A model generated the notes under the pieces. The model had not been told where the DNA came from, did not search any database, and saw nothing but the letters and a program-made list of their open reading frames with translations. From Lentzea tibetensis (GTDB lineage Bacteria; Actinomycetota; Actinomycetes; Mycobacteriales; Pseudonocardiaceae): a stretch of DNA of 64,000 nucleotides. The translations under genes and the position numbers were made by a program. This document shows, piece after piece, positions 51,377 to 60,069 of this stretch. The stretch lies in contig NZ_VOBR01000025.1 of NCBI RefSeq assembly GCF_007845675.1, positions 42,940-106,939 of the forward strand, in the 5' to 3' direction. The number at the start of each line of letters is the position of its first letter. Position 1 is the stretch's first letter.

Positions 51377-51435
51377 CCCACCACTACAGCCGAGAACGGC
51401 CGGGCACCCGCACCGGGATTCCGGCCAGCGGACCC

Positions 51436-51524
51436 AGTGCGGTGACCACAATCCTCACCGGCAATTCCGCGCCCAGGGGGCCTGGACACGAAATGGCACG
51501 GCAAGGGTTAGTGATCACCGCACT
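51436..51524 (-). terminator. Long (89-nt) hairpin at the end of the aldehyde dehydrogenase operon
   Basis: Arms of ~43 nt around CCAGG-GGG-CCTGG (51473-51485); the outer 10 bp are perfect (AGTGCGGTGA at 51436, complement at 51515-51524). Several interruptions are C/T differences that become G-U pairs in minus-strand RNA. It overlaps the last two bases of the DUF779 stop codon and probably ends that transcript. Confidence 0.6.
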
Positions 51525-51858
51525 AGAGCAGCCGCGACCGCACGAGGAACCGCACACCCAGCGGTGCCTCCAGGGAGAACCCGCTCCCCCGCCCCAGCAC
51601 CACGTCGATCGTCAGGTGCGTGTGCCGCCAGTACTCGAACTGCGCCGCCGACATCCACACCGGCACCGCGAGGTCGTCGACGACCAGGTCCCCGAGGTGG
51701 ACGTCGGACGCTCCGGTGCGGAACTCCCCTGCGGGGAAGCACATCGGCGCGCTGCCGTCGCAGCAGCCGCCGGACTGGTGGAACATCAGCGGTCCGTGGT
51801 CGGCGACGAGGCGGCGGATCAGGTCCGCCGCCTCGTCCGTCAGTGCGACCCGCTCCAT
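51523..51858 (-). CDS. DUF779-family protein
   Basis: 111 aa. SGGCCDGSAPMCFPAGEF is the Cys-rich signature of the DUF779 family, proteins regularly encoded next to acetaldehyde/alcohol-linked aldehyde dehydrogenases. The three Cys may bind metal. Its ATG overlaps the stop of the dehydrogenase gene (TGATG at 51858), so the two are coupled. Role unknown; a companion of aldehyde metabolism is the safest statement. Confidence 0.88.
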   Translation of the reverse strand: MERVALTDEAADLIRRLVADHGPLMFHQSGGCCDGSAPMCFPAGEFRTGASDVHLGDLVVDDLAVPVWMSAAQFEYWRHTHLTIDVVLGRGSGFSLEAPLGVRFLVRSRLL

Positions 51859-53381
51859 CAGAAGAAGCCCTGCGCGTCCTGCCCGTAGCTGACGAGCAGG
51901 TTCTTCGTCTGCTGGTAGTGGTCGAGCATCATGCGGTGGTTCTCGCGCCCGATGCCGGAGTTCTTGTACCCGCCGAACGCGGCGTGCGCGGGATAGGCGT
52001 GGTAGTTGTTCACCCACACCCGCCCGGCCTGGATGTCGCGGCCCGCCCGGTACGCCACGCCACCGTCCCTCGACCACACGCCGGCGCCGAGCCCGTAGAG
52101 CGTGTCGTTCGCGATCTTCATGGCGTCGTCGTACGAGTCGAACCTGGTCACCGACACGACCGGCCCGAAGATCTCCTCCTGGAAGATCCGCATCTTGTTG
52201 TCGCCCTCGAAGATCGTCGGCGTGACGTAGTAGCCGCCGGACAACTCGCCGCCGAGGTCGGCGCGTTCGCCACCGGTGACGAGGCGGGCACCTTCCCGCT
52301 TGCCGATGTCGATGTACGCCAGGATCTTCTCCAGCTGGTCGTTGCTGGCCTGCGCGCCGATCATCGTGTCGGTGTCGAGCGGATGACCCTGCCGGATCGC
52401 CTTGGTGCGCTCGGTCGCGTCGCTCAGGAAGCGGTCGTAGATGCCGCTCTGGATCAACGCGCGGGACGGGCACGTGCACACCTCGCCCTGGTTGAGAGCG
52501 AACATCGTGAAGCCCTCCAACGCCTTGTCGTAGAAGGCGTCCTGGTGCGCGGCGACGTCGCTGAAGAAGACGTTCGGGCTCTTGCCGCCCAGCTCCAGCG
52601 TCACCGGGATGATGTTCTCGCTGGCGTACTGCATGATCAGTCTGCCGGTGGTCGTCTCACCGGTGAACGCGACCTTCGCGACCCGGCTGCTCGACGCCAG
52701 CGGCTTGCCCGCCTCCACGCCGAAGCCGTTCACGACGTTGACCACGCCGGGCGGCAGCAGGTCCGCGATGAGCTCCATCAGCACGTGGATCGACGCGGGC
52801 GTCTGCTCGGCGGGCTTGAGCACGACCGCGTTGCCTGCGGCCAGCGCCGGCGCGAGCTTCCACGTCGCCATGAGCAGCGGGAAGTTCCACGGGATGATCT
52901 GGGCGACCACGCCCAGCGGCTCCTGGAAGTGGTAGGCGACGAGGTCGTCGCTGATCTGCGAGATGCCGCCCTCCTGCGCCCGGATCACGCCCGCGAAGTA
53001 GCGGAAGTGGTCGACCGCGAGCGGCAGGTCGGCGGCGAGCGTCTCGCGGATCGGCTTGCCGTTCTCCCACGTCTCCGCGACGGCCAGCAGCTCGAGGTTG
53101 TCCTCGATGCGGTCCGCGATCTCGTTCAGCACGTTCGCGCGCTGCGCGACCGGCGTCCGCCCCCACGCCGCGGACGCGCCGTGCGCCGCGTCCAGCGCCC
53201 GCTCGACGTCCTCCGCCGTGCCGCGCGCGACCTCGGTGAACACCTCGCCGGTGACCGGGGTCGGGTTGGCGAAGTACTCGCCCTTGGCCGGTCGGACGTA
53301 GTCGCCGCCGATGAAGTGGTCGTACCGATCGCGGTACGTCACCAGGCTGCCGGGCTGTCCGGGCGCCGCGTACTTCGCCAT
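51858..53381 (-). CDS. NAD-dependent aldehyde dehydrogenase (ExaC/AldB type)
   Basis: 507 aa. Oxidises short aldehydes such as acetaldehyde to acids. Motifs: [42 protein letters not shown], catalytic Glu in [12 protein letters not shown], catalytic Cys in [11 protein letters not shown] and [13 protein letters not shown]. The GEVCTCPSR active-site form and the [25 protein letters not shown]-terminus fit the ExaC/AldB branch. ATG at 53381. It forms an operon with the DUF779 gene and faces a GAF-domain regulator gene divergently, which probably controls it. Confidence 0.95.
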   Translation of the reverse strand: MAKYAAPGQPGSLVTYRDRYDHFIGGDYVRPAKGEYFANPTPVTGEVFTEVARGTAEDVERALDAAHGASAAWGRTPVAQRANVLNEIADRIEDNLELLAVAETWENGKPIRETLAADLPLAVDHFRYFAGVIRAQEGGISQISDDLVAYHFQEPLGVVAQIIPWNFPLLMATWKLAPALAAGNAVVLKPAEQTPASIHVLMELIADLLPPGVVNVVNGFGVEAGKPLASSSRVAKVAFTGETTTGRLIMQYASENIIPVTLELGGKSPNVFFSDVAAHQDAFYDKALEGFTMFALNQGEVCTCPSRALIQSGIYDRFLSDATERTKAIRQGHPLDTDTMIGAQASNDQLEKILAYIDIGKREGARLVTGGERADLGGELSGGYYVTPTIFEGDNKMRIFQEEIFGPVVSVTRFDSYDDAMKIANDTLYGLGAGVWSRDGGVAYRAGRDIQAGRVWVNNYHAYPAHAAFGGYKNSGIGRENHRMMLDHYQQTKNLLVSYGQDAQGFF

Positions 53382-53452
53382 GTCTAACCTCCCGCTTTGG
53401 ATGGACCGCAACGTAGATACCTGCGGGTTTCACCGACGTTGCACGCGATCGG

Positions 53453-53621
53453 ACTAGTGCCGTGGCCGTCAGCCTTCGCCCCGTATTCGGCCGTCAGACG
53501 GGTGCGTCGCGGTGCCGGCCCCGCGTCCTCATCCTGTTTGGCTGTGGGCGTGGGGCCGGTGCCGCGAGGCGCCCTGCTGAGCGTCGAAGACGCGGCGAAG
53601 GCTGGCGGTCACGGCACTAGT
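53453..53621 (+). repeat. 169-bp near-palindrome (MITE-like or structured RNA)
   Basis: Terminal arms ACTAGTGCCGTG...CAGCCTTCGCC (53453-53480) and the complement (53594-53621) agree at 26 of 28 positions. Extended inward, about 61 of 76 positions are complementary, and many of the rest are G-U compatible in plus-strand RNA. CTAG flanks TGCCGTG...CACGGCA on both sides, as a 4-bp target duplication would. It occupies most of the 274-nt space between the dehydrogenase and regulator genes. No coding potential. Confidence 0.7.
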
Positions 53622-53655
53622 TGCCAAAGCAACGAGATGCGGTCACCCTGTCCAG

Positions 53656-55008
53656 ATGGATCCGCGCGAGGCGGTGGTCGACGGCACGCCGGGCGCACGC
53701 CCGCTGATCGTCGAGTCGTGGCGACGCTCGCTCGCCGCCCGCGTCAACCCCGACGGCCACGAGGCGCCGGTCGTGTTCGCACCGGACGAGGTCGCGTTCC
53801 GCCGCGAAACCCACCCGCTCGCCGCGACCATGCCCACGCTGCGCTCGACGCTGGTCAGCATCGCCGACGAGGCGTCCCACATCATGATCGTCACCGACGC
53901 GGACGGCCACATCCTGTGGTGCGAGGGAGCCGCCCCGATCCGCGGCCGCGCCGAACGCGTGCACCTCACCGAGGGCTCGCGGTGGAGCGAGGACGCCATC
54001 GGCACGAACGCCATGGGCACCGCCTTGGCCACCGGCCGCCCGGTCACCGTGCACTCCGCCGAGCACCTGGTGCGGACCTACCACGGCTGGACGTGCGCGG
54101 CGAGCCCCGTGCGCGACCCGGACACCGGCCGCATCATCGGCGTCGTCGACGTGAGCGGACCGGTCACCGCACTGCACCCCGCCGTGGTCGGCCTGGTGTC
54201 GGCCTCCGCACAGCTGGCGGAAGGCCTCCTGTTCGCGCGGCTCGCGGCCGCCGACGAACGTCTGCGCTCGGCGAACATGCACCACCTGACGGCGTTGCGC
54301 GGCGCGCCAGGCGCTCTGCTCAGCCCGACCGGGCGCGTTCTGGCGTCCACTGTGGACATCGGTAGCCGGGTGGACGTGCTGGCGCCGTGCGGCGTGCTGG
54401 AGCCGTTGGAGTCCGGCTACCTGCTGCGGCTGGCCGCGCGCGGGTTGCCGGTGGTGTCACTGCGCTTCCTGGGTGGCGTTGCGGCTGCTGTGGACGGTCG
54501 GCCGCTGTCGTTGACCTTGCGGCATGCCGAGGTGTTGACCGCGCTGGCGTTGCACCCGTCCGGGCTGACCGCCGACCAGCTGGCGCTGCTGCTCTACGGC
54601 GAGCGCGGCAACCCGGTGACCGTGCGCGCCGAGCTGCACCGGCTGCGGGCTCAGCTCGGTGACGTGCTGCTCACCAAGCCCTACCGGCTCGGGGCTGACG
54701 TGCGTGCGGACTTCCTGACCGTGCGGTCCGCTCTCCGTTCCGGTGACCCGCTCGTCGCTGCCTTTGCTTACCGGGGGCCGCTGCTGCCCGCGTCCGAGGC
54801 GCCGGTCGTGCTGGCTGAGCGGGAGGAGTTGGCCGTCGGGGTTCGGCGTGCTGCGCTCACCCGTGGCGATGTGGATGCGTTGTGGTCGTTGGCTCAGACC
54901 GGTGAGGATGCTGAGGTGCTCGAGCGGCTGGTCCGCGTGCTGCCCGCTTGCGACCCCAGGCAGCCGGTTGCCGAGACGCGGCTGCGGCGGGCGCTCCGGC
55001 CCGACTGA
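53656..55008 (+). CDS. GAF-domain transcriptional regulator (AcoR-like N-terminus)
   Basis: 450 aa. Residues ~1-220 match the N-terminal sensory part of AcoR-type regulators: ARPLIVESWRRSL, HIMIVTDADGHILWCEG, LTEGSRWSEDAIGTNAMGTALATGRPV, HGWTCAASPVRDPDTGRIIGVVDVSG. The sigma54-contact AAA+ domain is absent. Instead ~275-360 form a winged-helix-like domain (LSLTLRHAEVLTALALHPSGLTADQLALLLYGE..NPVTVRAELHRLRAQLG). It is divergent from the aldehyde dehydrogenase/DUF779 operon, a pairing common in actinobacteria, and is its likely regulator. The palindromic element lies between them. Confidence 0.85.
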   Translation: MDPREAVVDGTPGARPLIVESWRRSLAARVNPDGHEAPVVFAPDEVAFRRETHPLAATMPTLRSTLVSIADEASHIMIVTDADGHILWCEGAAPIRGRAERVHLTEGSRWSEDAIGTNAMGTALATGRPVTVHSAEHLVRTYHGWTCAASPVRDPDTGRIIGVVDVSGPVTALHPAVVGLVSASAQLAEGLLFARLAAADERLRSANMHHLTALRGAPGALLSPTGRVLASTVDIGSRVDVLAPCGVLEPLESGYLLRLAARGLPVVSLRFLGGVAAAVDGRPLSLTLRHAEVLTALALHPSGLTADQLALLLYGERGNPVTVRAELHRLRAQLGDVLLTKPYRLGADVRADFLTVRSALRSGDPLVAAFAYRGPLLPASEAPVVLAEREELAVGVRRAALTRGDVDALWSLAQTGEDAEVLERLVRVLPACDPRQPVAETRLRRALRPD

Positions 55009-55010
55009 GG

Positions 55011-55107
55011 GTGCGGGGTTGCCGGGCTTCGCTCGGACCACGAGTGATGCCTCCTCCGTCGGCGTCACTCGTACCGAATTCTTGGGTGGCTTCGCGCCGG
55101 GGTCCCG
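55011..55107 (+). repeat. Direct repeat, copy A, with stem-loop
   Basis: Nearly identical to 55233-55328 (offset 222 bp), differing at only a few bases until both end in CCGGGGTCC. It contains a stem-loop at 55040-55072 (arms ACGAGTGATGCC and GGCGTCACTCGT, one G-T pair, 9-nt loop). It lies directly after the stop of the GAF regulator gene and might terminate it. Confidence 0.75.
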
Positions 55108-55232
55108 ATCCGGCGGTCATCTTTCGTTTTTCTGGTCGCGTTGGGCCCGTGGTTGGCGGGCGGTGGCTGGGCTTGGCCTTGCTTTCTCGGGACCCTGGTT
55201 GCCGTTGTGGCTCTTTCCCTGCTCACTGTGGT

Positions 55233-55328
55233 GTGCGGGGTTGCCGGGCTTCGCCCGGACCACGAGTGATGCCTCCTCCGTCGGCGTCACTCGTACCGAA
55301 TTCTTGGGTGGCTTGGCACCGGGGTCCG
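55233..55328 (+). repeat. Direct repeat, copy B, with stem-loop
   Basis: Second copy of the 97-bp repeat, with the same stem-loop at 55262-55294. The 125 bp between the copies is unique. Copy B is followed within 20 bp by the inverted copy of the dispersed repeat. Confidence 0.75.
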
Positions 55329-55347
55329 GTCGTCCCGACTGACTGGC

Positions 55348-55441
55348 GTGCTCACGCAAGGGTCCCCGCCCAGGGGCACCCTGATTCCATTTTCCCAGCG
55401 AGCACCGACAATTTCGGGCCTTCACGAGCCAGTTGTCCACA
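55348..55441 (-). repeat. Dispersed repeat with damage-promoter-like core, copy 2
   Basis: Minus-strand counterpart of 33560-33653. Its core reads TTGTCGGTG-N8-GAAAAT and it ends GCGTGAGCACG. Here the GTG would open a 22-codon frame that stops inside direct repeat B, so no gene remains. See copy 1 for the comparison. Confidence 0.65.
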
Positions 55442-55465
55442 GGCACGAGCCCTGACGCGCGGCCT

Positions 55466-56410
55466 TCACTCCGCGTACCGCGCCGAAAGCTCAGCACCGA
55501 TCCGCCCCAACTGCGCCTGAACCGCGGCAGGCTCCACCACCTCGACCATCCCACCCCACCCGGCGAGGTGCCGCGCGATGTCCAACGGCGTAGGCGCGCC
55601 GACCCGCACCCGCACCCGCCCATCAGCCAGCGACTCCTCAGTAGAGCAATGCCGCCCGAACTGATCACGCAGCACCCGCTCGAACCGCGCATCCAGCAGC
55701 ACAACAGCCCACGTCCGCGACCGCCGCTCCTCGACCTCGCCGACAACCGTCTCCCAAGCCTCGTTCAACGCGAAAGACGACGGCCGCGAGAACGTCCCAG
55801 AAGTAACCGAGGCGGACACGATCCGGTCCACGCGAAAGGTGCGCTGCCCGCGCGCGGTCCCGGCGATCAGGTACCAGATGTCGTCCTTGTCGACGAGCCC
55901 CCACGGGTCGACGAGCCGCGTGGACTGTTCGCGTGCGCCGCTGGTGTAGACGAGTTCGACCTGGCGCCTGCGGATCACCGCGTCCTGCAGCAGGTCGACC
56001 ATCTCGGGGCGCCGGCGATCGCGTTCGCCCCACCGGGTCGGGTCGATCATCGTGGCGCCCGCGGCGGCCTCGGCGTCCGCGCGCAGCGTCTGCGGCAGAG
56101 CGCGCACGAGTTTGCGCAGAGCCGCCTTGGCCTCACCGGGCACGGCCGCGGCCGGGCCGACCAGCAGGAACAACGCCTGCGCCTCGGTGGAAGACAACCC
56201 GCTCAGGTCGGTCCGGGCACCGCCGACCAGCGACCACCCGCCGCCGCGCCCAGGCTGCGGGTACACCGGGATGCCCGCCGCGGACAGCGCCTCCAGGTCG
56301 CGGCGGGCCGTCGCGACGGACACCTCCAGCTCGTCCGCCAGCTCGGCGGCGGTCACCCGGCCGCGCGCCTGCATCAGCAGGAGGGCGGCGACTAGACGGT
56401 CTGCGCGCAT
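55466..56410 (-). CDS. WYL-domain transcriptional regulator (YafY type)
   Basis: 314 aa. The N-terminal winged helix (MRADRLVAALLLMQARGRVTAAELADELEVSVATARRDLEALSAAGIPVY) is followed by a helical linker and a WYL domain (VDPWGLVDKDDIWYLIAG, FRVDRIVSA) and a C-terminal WCX part. ATG at 56410. It is divergent from the VOC/YdeI pair, and a perfect 10-bp-arm inverted repeat lies 20 nt upstream of its start, so it probably represses or activates both directions. Confidence 0.92.
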   Translation of the reverse strand: MRADRLVAALLLMQARGRVTAAELADELEVSVATARRDLEALSAAGIPVYPQPGRGGGWSLVGGARTDLSGLSSTEAQALFLLVGPAAAVPGEAKAALRKLVRALPQTLRADAEAAAGATMIDPTRWGERDRRRPEMVDLLQDAVIRRRQVELVYTSGAREQSTRLVDPWGLVDKDDIWYLIAGTARGQRTFRVDRIVSASVTSGTFSRPSSFALNEAWETVVGEVEERRSRTWAVVLLDARFERVLRDQFGRHCSTEESLADGRVRVRVGAPTPLDIARHLAGWGGMVEVVEPAAVQAQLGRIGAELSARYAE

Positions 56411-56429
56411 GTCAGGAAGTTTCTCCGTA

Positions 56430-56454
56430 AAAGTGCTCAGTTGATGAGCACTTT
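56430..56454. promoter_or_regulatory. Operator candidate for the WYL regulator
   Basis: AAAGTGCTCA-GTTGA-TGAGCACTTT: perfect 10-bp arms with a 5-bp spacer, AT-richer than its surroundings, in the 86-nt divergent region between the WYL gene and the VOC gene. Size and symmetry fit a dimeric winged-helix regulator. Confidence 0.7.
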
Positions 56455-56496
56455 AGGCCGGAGGATGGAGACAACAACAGAGCAGAGGAGCCCACG

Positions 56497-56904
56497 ATGT
56501 TGCGAGGACTCACCACCGTCACCTTCTTCGCCGACGACGTCCCGGCCGCGGTCGCCTGGTACACGCAGGTGTTCGGCGCCGAGCCCTACTTCCAGCGGCC
56601 CGTCGAAGGCACCCCCGCGTACGTCGAGTTCCGGGTCGGCGACTACCAGCACGAGTTCGGCATCCTCGACAACCGGTTCTGCCCGCACCCCACCGGCACG
56701 ACGGGCGGCGCGGTCGTCTACTGGGCCGTCGACGACGTCCAGGCCGAGTTCGACCGGCTGATCGGGCTCGGTGCGACCGTCCACGACGAGCCGACCGAGC
56801 GCGGGCCCGGTTTCACCACCGCGTCCGTGGTCGACCCGTTCGGCAACGTGCTCGGCGTCATGTTCAACCAGCACTACCTCGACGTGCTCGGAGGCCGGAA
56901 GTGA
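56497..56904 (+). CDS. VOC-superfamily (glyoxalase/bleomycin-resistance) protein
   Basis: 135 aa. Two beta-alpha-beta-beta-beta modules: TVTFFADDVPAAVAWYTQVFGAEPYFQR and VVYWAVDDVQAEFDRLIGLGATVHDEPTERGPGFTTASVVDPFGNVLGVMFN. Members bind metal and catalyse or sequester varied substrates, including antibiotics. ATG at 56497 with AGGAG upstream. GTGA overlap with the next gene (56901-56904). Regulated with it, probably by the divergent WYL protein. Confidence 0.92.
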   Translation: MLRGLTTVTFFADDVPAAVAWYTQVFGAEPYFQRPVEGTPAYVEFRVGDYQHEFGILDNRFCPHPTGTTGGAVVYWAVDDVQAEFDRLIGLGATVHDEPTERGPGFTTASVVDPFGNVLGVMFNQHYLDVLGGRK

Positions 56905-57449
56905 TCACGTTCCACGCACGCACAACGGACGAATGGCGAACGTGGCTGGAGCAGAACGGCCAGGAGGCAGAGGAGATCTGGCTGATCATCCACCACGCCG
57001 ACAGCCCGACGCCCAGCCCGCGCTACCACGAGGCCATCGAGCACGCGCTGTGCTTCGGCTGGATCGACGGGCTCCACCGGAAGCGCGACGAGCACAGCTC
57101 GCAGCTCCGGTTCACGCCGCGCACCCCGCGCAGCAGCTGGAGCGCGGTGAACCGGGAACGCGCGCGGCGGATGACCGAGCAGGGGCTGATGACCGACGCC
57201 GGTCAGGCCACGATCGACCTGGCCAAGGCGAAGGGCACCTGGGAGGTCGACGCGACCATGCCTGCGGAACTACGCGACCTGCTCGCAAACAACAACACCG
57301 CGAGCTCGAACTTCGACCGCTTCCCGCCGTCGTCGAAGCGGCTGATCCTGGAGTGGATCGCGACCGCGAAGAAGCCGGAGACCAGGCAGAAGAGGATCAC
57401 GCAGACGGTCGAGCTCGCCGAGCGCAACGTCCGCGCGAACCACCGGTAG
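56901..57449 (+). CDS. YdeI/OmpD-associated family protein
   Basis: 182 aa. TFHARTTDEWRTWLEQNGQEAEEIWLIIHHADSPTPSPRYHEAIEHALCFGWIDGLHRKRDEHSSQLRFTPRTPRSSWSAVNRERARRMTEQGLMTDAGQATIDLAK is characteristic of the YdeI-like family, linked to peptide or polymyxin stress in some bacteria. The C-terminus has FDRFPPSSKRLILEWIATAKKPETRQKRI. Cytoplasmic. Translationally coupled to the VOC gene. Confidence 0.9.
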   Translation: MITFHARTTDEWRTWLEQNGQEAEEIWLIIHHADSPTPSPRYHEAIEHALCFGWIDGLHRKRDEHSSQLRFTPRTPRSSWSAVNRERARRMTEQGLMTDAGQATIDLAKAKGTWEVDATMPAELRDLLANNNTASSNFDRFPPSSKRLILEWIATAKKPETRQKRITQTVELAERNVRANHR

Positions 57450-57450
57450 A

Positions 57451-60069
57451 TCACCGGTCAACCGAGGCGAGGACCCGCGCCACCCCGGCGCGGGACCGCA
57501 CCTCCAGCTTCGCGAAGATCCGCGACAGGTGGCCCTCGACGGTCTTCTCCGCCATCCGCAGCTGCCGCGCCACCTGCCGGTTGGTCAGCCCCTCCCCGAC
57601 CAGCTCGGCGACCTGCCGCTCGCGCTTCGTCAACGTCCCCAGCCCATCACCCACCGGCAAGACCGCGACTCCACATTCGGCGAACAACGCCCGCGCCCGC
57701 CGCGCACCGGCCTCACCGCCGAGCGCGAGGTACGCCTGCGCTTCCTCAAGCCGTTGTCCCGCAGAGGAAAACCGGGAAACCGCAGCGGAGGCGCGCGCAG
57801 TAGCCGACTCGCCGCGCGCCGCGTGCACGTGCGCCCACGCGAGGTCGGCGAACCCGAGACAACCGGGCAGCCCCAACGACTCCGCGGCGACGGAAGCCTG
57901 AGTCGCCCACGGAACCGCGTCCTCACCCGCACCGATCGCGGCCCGCACGATCAGCTCGTACATCTCCGGCCGGTACGCGAGCGGAACCCGTGGCAGCTCG
58001 AGGCCGCCGCCCGCCGAGGTCAGCTCGAACAACGCGGCCTCGTGCGAGCCCGCGGCCAGCAGCGCGTGACCGACGCGCAGGCGGGCGATGGTCGGGTGCC
58101 AGCCCTCGAACGCGCGCGCCACGTCCACCGCCTGCCGCGCGACCTCCAGCCCGCGCACGTGGTCACCACGCAGGGTCAACAGCCACGAGTGCACGGCGAG
58201 CGTCAACGCGTGCAGGTCGGCGCTGCCGCTGAGGTACGCGACCTCGGCCGACTCCTCGGCGCCCGCCTCGGCCTCGGCGAGACATCCCAGCCACCGCAAC
58301 GAGTTCGCGCGGCCCAGCAGCAGGTTGCCGAGCATGTGGTGCTGGCCGGTCGACAGCGCGACGGACAAAGCGCGTTCGTAGTGGCGCAAGGCATCGCGGT
58401 TGCGGCCGAGGCGCAGCTCGCTCCACGCCACCCACACCACCGACTCCAGGCGTTCCGCGACGGCCTGGTCGGTCGCGCCGTCCACGGCCGAAGCGGCCGG
58501 GCCGAGGTGGCGAGCGTCGCCACCGACCAGCGCGGTCACGCCGTTCGCGCCCGCTTCGAGCACGGTGTCGCCGGACGCGCGGGCCTGCGCGCGGACGTCG
58601 TCGAGCAGCGTCGTGATCACGTCCGCCGACTCGAGCACCTGCAGCAGCGACACGGCGAGCACGAGCTTCAGCACGGCGGCGGACGCGGTGTCGTGCGTCA
58701 TGATCGCCAGCTCGCGCGCGGCCAGCGCGCGCACCTCGGCGTGCTTGCCGAGCGCGCGTTCGACGTGCGCGCAGAACGCCACGACGCGCAGTCGATCAGG
58801 GTGGTCGGCGGGCAGCACCGCGAGCAAACCGTGCAGCGCCGCACGGCTTTCCGGCAGCCTGCCGGAAAGCCCGAGCGCGCGGGCGTGGCCCCAGCGCAGC
58901 TCCCAGCGCTCCTCGTCGCTCAGTTCCAGCGCGGTCGCGAACCAGTGTGCCGCCGTGGCGGGCGCGCGGTGCACGACGTCGTGCGCGGCCGACGACAACA
59001 CCGCCACCGCGCCGTGATCACCGCGGCGAGCGGCGTGCTCCACGTGGTGCGCCCGCGTTTCCGCAGGCGCGCCAAGGCGTTCGAGCACCAGCGCTGCGCG
59101 CGAGTGCGTGCTGTGCCGGACGGCCGCGGGCGCCGAGTGGTACGCGACGTTGCGCACGGTCGGATGGCGGAACCGGTAGGTGCGCAGGTCGTTCTCCGGG
59201 CGCACCAGGTCCGCGGTCATCAGTTCGTCCAGTGCGCCAAGGGTTTCCTCGACGCTGAGGTTCGCGACCTCGGCCACCAGGTCCGGTTCGAACGGGTCGG
59301 CGGTGACCGCCGCGATCTGCAGCAGCCTGCGCGTCTGGGGTCTCAACGCGTCCATCTCACCGCGCAGCGCCGCGTCCACCGACGCCGACCCGCCCGACAA
59401 CGCCTCCAGGTAGAACGGGTTGCCGCCGGCCGCCTCGAACAGCGCACCGCACTGGCCTGCGGGCACGCCGAGCAACGCGGCCGCGTCGTCCAATGCGAGC
59501 GGGCCCAGTTCGATGTGCACGACCGACGCGCAGTCCAGCCGCAGCTGGCGAGGCCGGTAGGCGCACGCGACGAGCACGCCGCGCGGCCGATGGCGCACCA
59601 GGTGGTGCACCAGCTCGATCGACGCGGTGTCCGCCCAGTGCAGGTCGTCCAGCACGAGCAGCAGGCCGCCGTCCGCGCCGAGCCGTTCGAGCAGTGCGCG
59701 GACCTCGCGGTGCAGCGCGTGCCGCCCAGCCGCGGACAGGTCGGCACCGGCGGTCCAGTGGTCGGCGAGCGCGTCGGCGAACACGCCGAACGGGATGCTC
59801 CGCTCGAACTCGCCGACCCGGCCGGCCAGCACCGTCATCCCCGCGGCGGCCGCACGTTCCGCGGCCCACGCGAGCAGCGTCGACTTGCCCATGCCGGGAT
59901 CACCGGACACCGCCACGACGCCGGTCCCGGACGCGATGCACCCCTCGAGCACCGCCTCCTCACCCGACCTGCCCACCAGGGGCACCCGAGGGTTTTCCCT
60001 CGTAGCGACGCGAACCCCGCCACTGCCAGCCTTCTGCCAGGACAGCTCGGAAAGGAAATCGGAATGCAT
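57451..60069 (-). CDS. LAL-type (large ATP-binding LuxR) transcriptional regulator
   Basis: 872 aa. AAA-type ATPase domain ~30-330 with Walker A GDPGMGKST and a LLLVLDDLHWAD Walker B, then ~450 residues of degenerate TPR-like helices, then a LuxR helix-turn-helix at the C-terminus (LTKRERQVAELVGEGLTNRQVARQLRMAEKTVEGHLSRIFAKL). These proteins act as ATP-driven activators of secondary metabolism or sugar uptake. The ATG at 60069 has GAAGAGG upstream but overlaps the start of the divergent gene; a GTG at 59985 (VPLVGRSGEE) is the alternative. Its 3' end is 1 nt from the YdeI-like gene. Confidence 0.9.
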   Translation of the reverse strand: MHSDFLSELSWQKAGSGGVRVATRENPRVPLVGRSGEEAVLEGCIASGTGVVAVSGDPGMGKSTLLAWAAERAAAAGMTVLAGRVGEFERSIPFGVFADALADHWTAGADLSAAGRHALHREVRALLERLGADGGLLLVLDDLHWADTASIELVHHLVRHRPRGVLVACAYRPRQLRLDCASVVHIELGPLALDDAAALLGVPAGQCGALFEAAGGNPFYLEALSGGSASVDAALRGEMDALRPQTRRLLQIAAVTADPFEPDLVAEVANLSVEETLGALDELMTADLVRPENDLRTYRFRHPTVRNVAYHSAPAAVRHSTHSRAALVLERLGAPAETRAHHVEHAARRGDHGAVAVLSSAAHDVVHRAPATAAHWFATALELSDEERWELRWGHARALGLSGRLPESRAALHGLLAVLPADHPDRLRVVAFCAHVERALGKHAEVRALAARELAIMTHDTASAAVLKLVLAVSLLQVLESADVITTLLDDVRAQARASGDTVLEAGANGVTALVGGDARHLGPAASAVDGATDQAVAERLESVVWVAWSELRLGRNRDALRHYERALSVALSTGQHHMLGNLLLGRANSLRWLGCLAEAEAGAEESAEVAYLSGSADLHALTLAVHSWLLTLRGDHVRGLEVARQAVDVARAFEGWHPTIARLRVGHALLAAGSHEAALFELTSAGGGLELPRVPLAYRPEMYELIVRAAIGAGEDAVPWATQASVAAESLGLPGCLGFADLAWAHVHAARGESATARASAAVSRFSSAGQRLEEAQAYLALGGEAGARRARALFAECGVAVLPVGDGLGTLTKRERQVAELVGEGLTNRQVARQLRMAEKTVEGHLSRIFAKLEVRSRAGVARVLASVDR

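Larger units (their letters stand above)
55009..55465. other. Repeat-rich intergenic region (457 nt)
   Basis: Between the GAF regulator and the convergent WYL regulator gene lie two copies of a ~97-bp direct repeat and one inverted copy of the ~94-bp dispersed repeat. No gene is supported. The region looks like remains of decayed mobile or HNH-type elements. Confidence 0.6.

Noticed and set aside
53656-55008. GAF regulator as a sigma54 activator
   Set aside because: The N-terminus is AcoR-like, but there is no AAA+ domain or GAFTGA motif.
57529-60063. Long plus-strand frame running through the LAL gene into the CHAP-like gene
   Set aside because: Only the part from the ATG at 60064 has a signal peptide and domain; the rest is antisense shadow.
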